Assembly (NCBI GenBank): GCA_023437255.1 | Contig: JAEZGR010000383.1 | Span: forward strand, 1 to 9,173 | From: Pseudomonadota bacterium | GTDB lineage: Bacteria; Pseudomonadota; Gammaproteobacteria; Burkholderiales; Burkholderiaceae_B | DNA: 9,173 bases | Direction: 5' to 3' | Shown here: in pieces, positions 5,889 to 9,173 of the stretch | Numbering within the stretch: the stretch's first letter is position 1 | Layout: each line of letters opens with the position of its first letter | Translations under genes and position numbers: made by a program | Notes under the pieces: model-generated | What the model was told of the DNA's origin: nothing | Database searches by the model: none | Seen by the model: the letters and a program-made list of their open reading frames with translations, nothing else

Positions 5889-5896
5889 TGCCGTAT

Positions 5897-5907
5897 TTCA
5901 CCGTGAA
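5897..5907. promoter_or_regulatory. Short palindrome TTCAC-C-GTGAA
   Basis: A perfect 5-1-5 inverted repeat directly abuts the possible -35 element (5909-5914) of the amidohydrolase operon. It shares the odd-centre geometry of the neighbouring 15-bp palindrome but not its sequence. It could be a second operator or chance. Confidence 0.3.
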
Positions 5908-5908
5908 G

Positions 5909-5938
5909 TTCGACACAGGCAGAGGGGAACCATAAAAT
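5909..5938 (+). promoter_or_regulatory. Possible promoter of the amidohydrolase-efflux operon
   Basis: TTCGAC (5909-5914) and TAAAAT (5933-5938) are spaced 18 bp apart, with transcription expected near 5945. The -10 is good and the -35 is poor, so an activator or a regulated promoter is plausible given the two palindromes just upstream. Confidence 0.4.
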
Positions 5939-5964
5939 CCTGCCTTAATGCCCGTATTACCAGC

Positions 5965-7491
5965 ATGGAGTCGATCCGTTTCAGAAATGGATCGGGGGCG
6001 ATCAGAATTTTTTACGGGCTTGTCATGCTGCATCTCTTCGGAAAAAACCCTCAACGCCCTGAACTTGTTTCCCTGTGTGCCTGCTGCCGGCCGGAAACCC
6101 AGAAACTCTTCGCACGAATCGAGCAGGGCCTGTCACGGCGATCCGTACTTAAAGGGATTGCGGCCGGCTTGGTCGCGCCGGCGCTCGGTCTGATCGGCTC
6201 AGTCTCCGCTCAGGGCACAGACAGACCGATACGACTGAAGAACATCCGCATTTTCAACGGCATTGAAGAAAAGCTGATCGACGGGCAAGACGTCGTCGTG
6301 CAGGGCCAACGTATCCATGCCCTCGTTGGTGCCGCAGAGCCATTCGCTGATGCCGTCGAGATAGACTGCCGCGGTGGCACGCTGATGCCGGGCCTGATTG
6401 ACGCACACTGGCATACGATCCTGGCTGCCCTCCCCGAGCACGCAGCGACGCTCGGCGACATTCCCTACATTCATCTGGTGGCCGCTCAGGAAGCCCAACG
6501 CACCGTACTGCGCGGTTTCACGACCGTGCGAGACGTTGGCGGGCCCTCATTTGCCTTGAAGCGCGCCATCGATGAAGGCCGTTTCATCGGCCCGCGCATC
6601 TATCCTTCCGGAGCCATGATTTCTCAAACCTCCGGGCACGGCGACTTCCGGCTGCGCTATGAGTTGCCGAGAACGCCGCAAAGCAACCTGAGTGGCGCCG
6701 AAAAAGCGGGAATCTCGATGATTGCCGACGGCGATACCGAAGTATTGAGACGTGTGCGCGAACAGCTGATGCTCGGCGCCAGCCAGATCAAGATCATGGG
6801 CGGGGGGGGCGTGGCCTCGCACCACGATCCGCTCGACGCCTTGCAGTACTCCGAGGCCGAAATGAAGGCCGCGGTGTCCGCTGCAGCAGATTGGGAAACC
6901 TATGTCTGCGTGCATACCTACACGTCCGCCGGTATCCAGCGAGCCCTTCGATGTGGTGTGAAATCCATTGAACATGGCCAGCTGGCTGACGAACAGACGG
7001 TCGAGATGATGGCCGACGCAGGGGCATGGTGGAGCATCCAGCCCTTCCTGGGCGATGAAGACGCCAACGTCTACGCCACCGCCGAACAACGCGAACAACA
7101 ACGACTCATTGCCGAAGGTACCGCCAGGGCAATCGAACTGGGTCTCAAGTACAAGGTCAAACTGGCCCTTGGCACAGACATTCTGTTCAGCCCCAAGCGC
7201 ACGGGCAGCCAGGGACGCCAGCTCGCGAAGTTTGCACGGTGGCTGGGCAACGCTGGTGTATTGCGTCTGCTGACCAGTGGCAACGCCGACCTGATGGCCC
7301 TCTCTGGGCCGCGCAACCCTTACCCTGGTGAACTTGGCAGAATTCAGGCTGGCGCGTACGCGGATATTCTCGTGCTTGACGGTAACCCGTTGGCCGATAT
7401 CTCGTTGATCGGCGATCCCGAGCGATCAATGAAACTGATCATGAAAGACGGCCAGATCCACAAGAACACGCTTTCAGGTGAACAGGGGTGA
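5965..7491 (+). CDS. Tat-exported metal-dependent amidohydrolase (imidazolonepropionase/prolidase-like)
   Basis: A 508-aa amidohydrolase-superfamily enzyme expected in the periplasm. A twin-arginine motif SRRSVLKG (57-64) and hydrophobic stretch GIAAGLVAPALGLIGSVSAQG (64-84) form a Tat signal, preceded by an unusually long N-region containing CACC (38-41). The catalytic domain has DAHWH (His148, His150), IKIMGGGG with the likely carboxylated Lys276, VHTYT (His317), IEHGQ (His337) and LGTD (Asp405), a complete binuclear-metal set. The C-terminal AGAYADILVLDGNPLADI is typical. Related enzymes cleave dipeptides or cyclic amides; this substrate is unknown. The start is uncertain: ATG 5965 and ATG 6025 (residue 21) both lack strong ribosome sites. 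It leads a tight operon, and the next start is four bases after its stop. A run of eight G (6802-6809) lies within the Lys motif. Confidence 0.9.
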   Translation: MESIRFRNGSGAIRIFYGLVMLHLFGKNPQRPELVSLCACCRPETQKLFARIEQGLSRRSVLKGIAAGLVAPALGLIGSVSAQGTDRPIRLKNIRIFNGIEEKLIDGQDVVVQGQRIHALVGAAEPFADAVEIDCRGGTLMPGLIDAHWHTILAALPEHAATLGDIPYIHLVAAQEAQRTVLRGFTTVRDVGGPSFALKRAIDEGRFIGPRIYPSGAMISQTSGHGDFRLRYELPRTPQSNLSGAEKAGISMIADGDTEVLRRVREQLMLGASQIKIMGGGGVASHHDPLDALQYSEAEMKAAVSAAADWETYVCVHTYTSAGIQRALRCGVKSIEHGQLADEQTVEMMADAGAWWSIQPFLGDEDANVYATAEQREQQRLIAEGTARAIELGLKYKVKLALGTDILFSPKRTGSQGRQLAKFARWLGNAGVLRLLTSGNADLMALSGPRNPYPGELGRIQAGAYADILVLDGNPLADISLIGDPERSMKLIMKDGQIHKNTLSGEQG

Positions 7492-7495
7492 TCCT

Positions 7496-7690
7496 GTGAA
7501 GAGTCACATCGTCTTTCTGATTGCGCTCCTTTGGGGGCTGCAAGCCGCCCACGCCGGCGAAAGTCGCGAGCCCAATGCGACAGCGGCCTCGGCAGGATAC
7601 CGGGTGCTGAAGGTCGACTACGAGCACAAGGGTAATGTGTTCAACACGCGCCTTGCCGGCCCCGTGCTCGGCCTGACGTACAGATTCTGA
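7496..7690 (+). CDS. 64-aa secreted peptide with outer-membrane-type C-terminus
   Basis: I do not recognise a named family. The start is probably GTG at 7496, with AGGGG (7484-7488) seven nt upstream overlapping the end of the amidohydrolase gene. A GTG at 7478 in frame is an alternative. Residues 1-20 (VKSHIVFLIALLWGLQAAHA) form a Sec signal peptide with cleavage after AHA. The 44-residue mature part holds two alternating, strand-like segments (YRVLKVDYEH, and LAGPVLGLTYRF). It ends in Tyr-Arg-Phe, the aromatic end expected of a beta-barrel outer-membrane protein recognised by the BAM machinery. It is far too short for a barrel alone. It could be a remnant of a deleted porin-like gene (signal peptide plus last hairpin), or a genuine mini-protein that oligomerises. 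Its position inside the operon, ten bases before the lipoprotein gene, suggests cotranslation with the efflux system. Confidence 0.65.
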   Translation: MKSHIVFLIALLWGLQAAHAGESREPNATAASAGYRVLKVDYEHKGNVFNTRLAGPVLGLTYRF

Positions 7691-7700
7691 AGAGCCGACC

Positions 7701-7958
7701 ATGTCCAGAGTTTTTTTGGTTCTCTCGACGCTGGCCGCATTGCCCGGATGCACAGCATTGCAGACTCCGTCTTTTTATCTGGCCGGCTCCTTTTTTCCTG
7801 CCTGGCTCCTGTGCGCCGTACTGGGCATCATTGGGGCCACCCTGATCCGCGTCCTGTTCATCAGGATTTCGCTCGATGACGTCTTGCCTCTGCGCTTGCT
7901 GTTCTACACCTGCATCGCATTCACCATCGCAATGGCCATCGGGTACCAAATTTATTGA
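7701..7958 (+). CDS. ytcA: YtcA-like small inner-membrane lipoprotein
   Basis: An 85-aa protein with a lipoprotein signal: MSRVFLVLSTLAALPGC, where LPGC is a usable lipobox and Cys17 would be lipidated. Two membrane segments follow, at about 30-52 (FFPAWLLCAVLGIIGATLIRVLF) and 62-84. Composition and layout, including the short Ser/Pro linker, the AGSFFPAWLLC stretch and the basic residues after TM1, match E. coli YtcA, encoded immediately before mdtNOP; the same neighbourhood is conserved here. DUF1656 proteins, which accompany other HlyD/FUSC exporters, share the two-TM topology and are the main alternative. The role is unknown; it is presumed to be a small accessory subunit of the exporter. 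Its stop TGA is followed at once by the mdtN-like ATG (TGAATG), so translation is probably coupled. A 496-aa frame on the opposite strand covering this region is a shadow. Confidence 0.82.
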   Translation: MSRVFLVLSTLAALPGCTALQTPSFYLAGSFFPAWLLCAVLGIIGATLIRVLFIRISLDDVLPLRLLFYTCIAFTIAMAIGYQIY

Positions 7959-9014
7959 ATGTCCATGCAGAAAGGCGTAAATCAAGTCGGCAAGAAGAAA
8001 GTAGCGCATGTGGTGGTGATTGCGGCGATCGTCGGCACCCTGGTGCTCGGCTGGTTTACCTACAGGCATATCAGCGCCCATCCCTTGTCGGAGGACGCGG
8101 TGATTCAAGCCGAGGTGGTTCACGTCAGCACGCCTGTCCCCGGCAGGGTCACGCATTTCAATGTCCATGAAGGCAGTCGCGTGAAGAAGGGCGACCTCCT
8201 CTTCAGCCTGGATTCTTCGGTTTACGAATTGCGTGTCAAGCAGGCCGAAGCAGAGTTGCACGCTGCAGAAGCGGCGCTCGACGCCCGGCGGCGGGCCGTT
8301 CAGGCCGAAACGGCCAATGCAGCCATTGCCGACGAACAGATCGAGAGGGCCCGCCATAACCTCACGCTGGCGGAGCGCACCCACCAGCGACTGGTTCCCC
8401 TGGCGGCGAAGGGCTATGTCACCAAGCAGCAACTTGACGACGCAGCCACGCTCAAGAACGATGCCCAGGTCAGTTTGAATCAGGCACAGTCCCAGGCCGA
8501 GGCGGCACGACAACTCGTTGGCAATCTGGAGGCGGCGCAGGCCATGGTGGAAGTGAGCCGCAGTGCACTGGCCATTGCGCAAAAAGCGCTGGCGGACACG
8601 CAGGTGTATGCCCCGCATGACGGGCTGGTGGTCGGGCTCACCGTGTCCACGGGACAGTACGTGGCGCCGGATCAATCCCTCTTCACGCTCATCAATACCA
8701 ATAGCTGGCATGCCACCGCTTTCTTCCGCGAAACCGACCTGGCCAATATCGAGGTGGGGGCGTGTGCGACGGTCTACCTTCTGGGCTACCCCGGGCTGAG
8801 GCTCTCCGGCAAGGTCGAAAACATCGGGTGGGGAATCAGTTCCGCCGACATGATCGATCTTCCACGCAGTCTCCCGTTCGTGCAGAAATCCTTGAACTGG
8901 GTGCGTGTGGCCCAACGATTCCCCGTTCGAATCCGCCTGGATCAACCTGACGAACAATATCTGCGCATGGGGGCATCGGCCGATGTGGTGATCAGGCATG
9001 ACGGCGGCTGCTAG
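7959..9014 (+). CDS. mdtN: MdtN-like HlyD-family membrane-fusion protein of an efflux pump
   Basis: A 351-aa periplasmic adaptor anchored in the inner membrane, bridging an exporter to an outer-membrane channel. A basic N-terminus (KKK) and one TM (about 16-34) precede the first lipoyl half (49-85; VVHVSTPVPGRVTHFNVHEGSRVKKGDLLFSLD). A long helical hairpin follows at about 90-213, rich in Ala, Glu and Gln with YVTKQQLDDA at the turn side. The second lipoyl half (214-250; VYAPHDGLVVGLTVSTGQYV) and a beta-barrel with FFRETDLANI and SLNWVRVAQRFPVRI (311-325) complete it. These last two motifs match E. coli MdtN closely. ATG 7959 abuts the preceding stop; ATG 7965 is an alternative. The end overlaps the next gene by 17 bp. 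In E. coli the system has been linked to export of sulfa drugs and related aromatics; the substrate here is unknown. Confidence 0.93.
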   Translation: MSMQKGVNQVGKKKVAHVVVIAAIVGTLVLGWFTYRHISAHPLSEDAVIQAEVVHVSTPVPGRVTHFNVHEGSRVKKGDLLFSLDSSVYELRVKQAEAELHAAEAALDARRRAVQAETANAAIADEQIERARHNLTLAERTHQRLVPLAAKGYVTKQQLDDAATLKNDAQVSLNQAQSQAEAARQLVGNLEAAQAMVEVSRSALAIAQKALADTQVYAPHDGLVVGLTVSTGQYVAPDQSLFTLINTNSWHATAFFRETDLANIEVGACATVYLLGYPGLRLSGKVENIGWGISSADMIDLPRSLPFVQKSLNWVRVAQRFPVRIRLDQPDEQYLRMGASADVVIRHDGGC

Positions 9015-9173
9015 CGGCGTGCTCACCACCCTGGTTCGCGCTGCCCGGGAAGAGCTGCTTCCGTTTGAAGGGCGCGCGGGCATGGCCTGGCGTGTCGCTG
9101 CCCAGTGCATGCTCGCCTCGGCGGTTTTCATGACTTACGGCATACCGCTGGCGGCGATCGGCTGTTATCTGGT
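8998..9173 (+). CDS. mdtO: MdtO/FUSC-family inner-membrane exporter (partial, 3' end beyond window)
   Basis: Only the first 58 codons lie in the window. MTAAASGVLTTLVRAAREELLPFEGRAGMAWRVAAQCMLASAVFMTYGIPLAAIGCYL has the short cytoplasmic N-terminus with REEL..FEGR. It is followed by the start of a first TM (about 33-50) seen in MdtO, YccS and AaeB-like fusaric-acid-resistance (FUSC) proteins. The ATG at 8998 overlaps the mdtN-like gene by 17 bp, so translation is probably coupled; the ribosome site is weak. By gene order it should be the energised inner-membrane component, followed outside the window by a TolC-like outer-membrane factor (MdtP). The call relies on a short N-terminal similarity plus a strong neighbourhood match. 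Confidence 0.82.
   Translation, partial: MTAAASGVLTTLVRAAREELLPFEGRAGMAWRVAAQCMLASAVFMTYGIPLAAIGCYL

Noticed and set aside
5842..6054. N-terminal extension of the channel-like membrane protein
   Set aside because: It would overlap the divergent amidohydrolase gene and the palindromes. ATG 5841 has a strong GAGGAAA site and opens a normal basic N-terminus.
8926..8940. CGTTCGAATCC resembling a tRNA T-arm
   Set aside because: It lies in frame within the conserved RFPVRIRLD segment of the mdtN-like gene, and no acceptor, D- or anticodon arm surrounds it.
7641..9131. A 496-codon open frame on the minus strand opposite the ytcA/mdtN-like genes
   Set aside because: Its translation is low-complexity in places (His, Arg, Gln rich) with no recognisable domain, while the plus-strand frames encode a lipoprotein and a full MdtN-like protein with conserved motifs. 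It is a GC-rich shadow.

Overview
The window is GC-rich, densely packed chromosomal DNA. Its gene families and promoter and terminator style suggest a betaproteobacterium of the Burkholderiales, most likely an Alcaligenaceae relative such as Bordetella, Achromobacter or Pusillimonas. That placement is an inference from style and gene content, not from a marker gene. No RNA gene, insertion sequence or CRISPR array was seen.

Layout. 1-965 (-): MscS-type mechanosensitive channel, cut by the left edge. 1128-2024 (+): PhzF-family isomerase, divergent from the channel gene. 5016 down to 2021 (-): what was once a single operon. It holds a MurR/RpiR-type regulator, an amino-acid ABC transporter, an isoaspartyl peptidase/asparaginase and a glyoxalase-like protein. 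The transporter survives only as a scar: the first 38-39 codons of the substrate-binding protein are joined out of frame to the last third of the ATPase. The permeases and the rest of the two flanking genes are gone. A perfect 20-bp tandem duplication sits at the ATPase/peptidase junction. Two copies of TGAAT-N6-ATTCA, centred 30 bp apart, lie just upstream of the regulator and are candidate operators.

5167-5436 (+): an orphan 89-aa protein with its own promoter and a strong intrinsic terminator. 5841 down to 5491 (-): a 116-aa membrane protein whose layout resembles a two-TM potassium-channel pore module with a non-canonical filter. 5965-9173 (+): a tight operon, running off the right edge. 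It encodes a Tat-exported amidohydrolase, a 64-aa secreted peptide with an outer-membrane-type C-terminus, a YtcA-like small lipoprotein, an MdtN-like membrane-fusion protein and the start of an MdtO/FUSC-type inner-membrane exporter. The last three match the ytcA-mdtNOP arrangement of Escherichia coli. Placing a periplasmic hydrolase and a mini outer-membrane-like peptide at the head of that efflux operon is the most system-like novelty here. The transporter deletion scar is the clearest unusual event.

How the genes may work together (inference). The left operon probably imported amino acids or short peptides under RpiR-type control and cleaved beta-aspartyl linkages inside the cell; it now lacks its importer. 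The right operon may combine hydrolysis of a compound in the periplasm with export of small aromatic or drug-like molecules.
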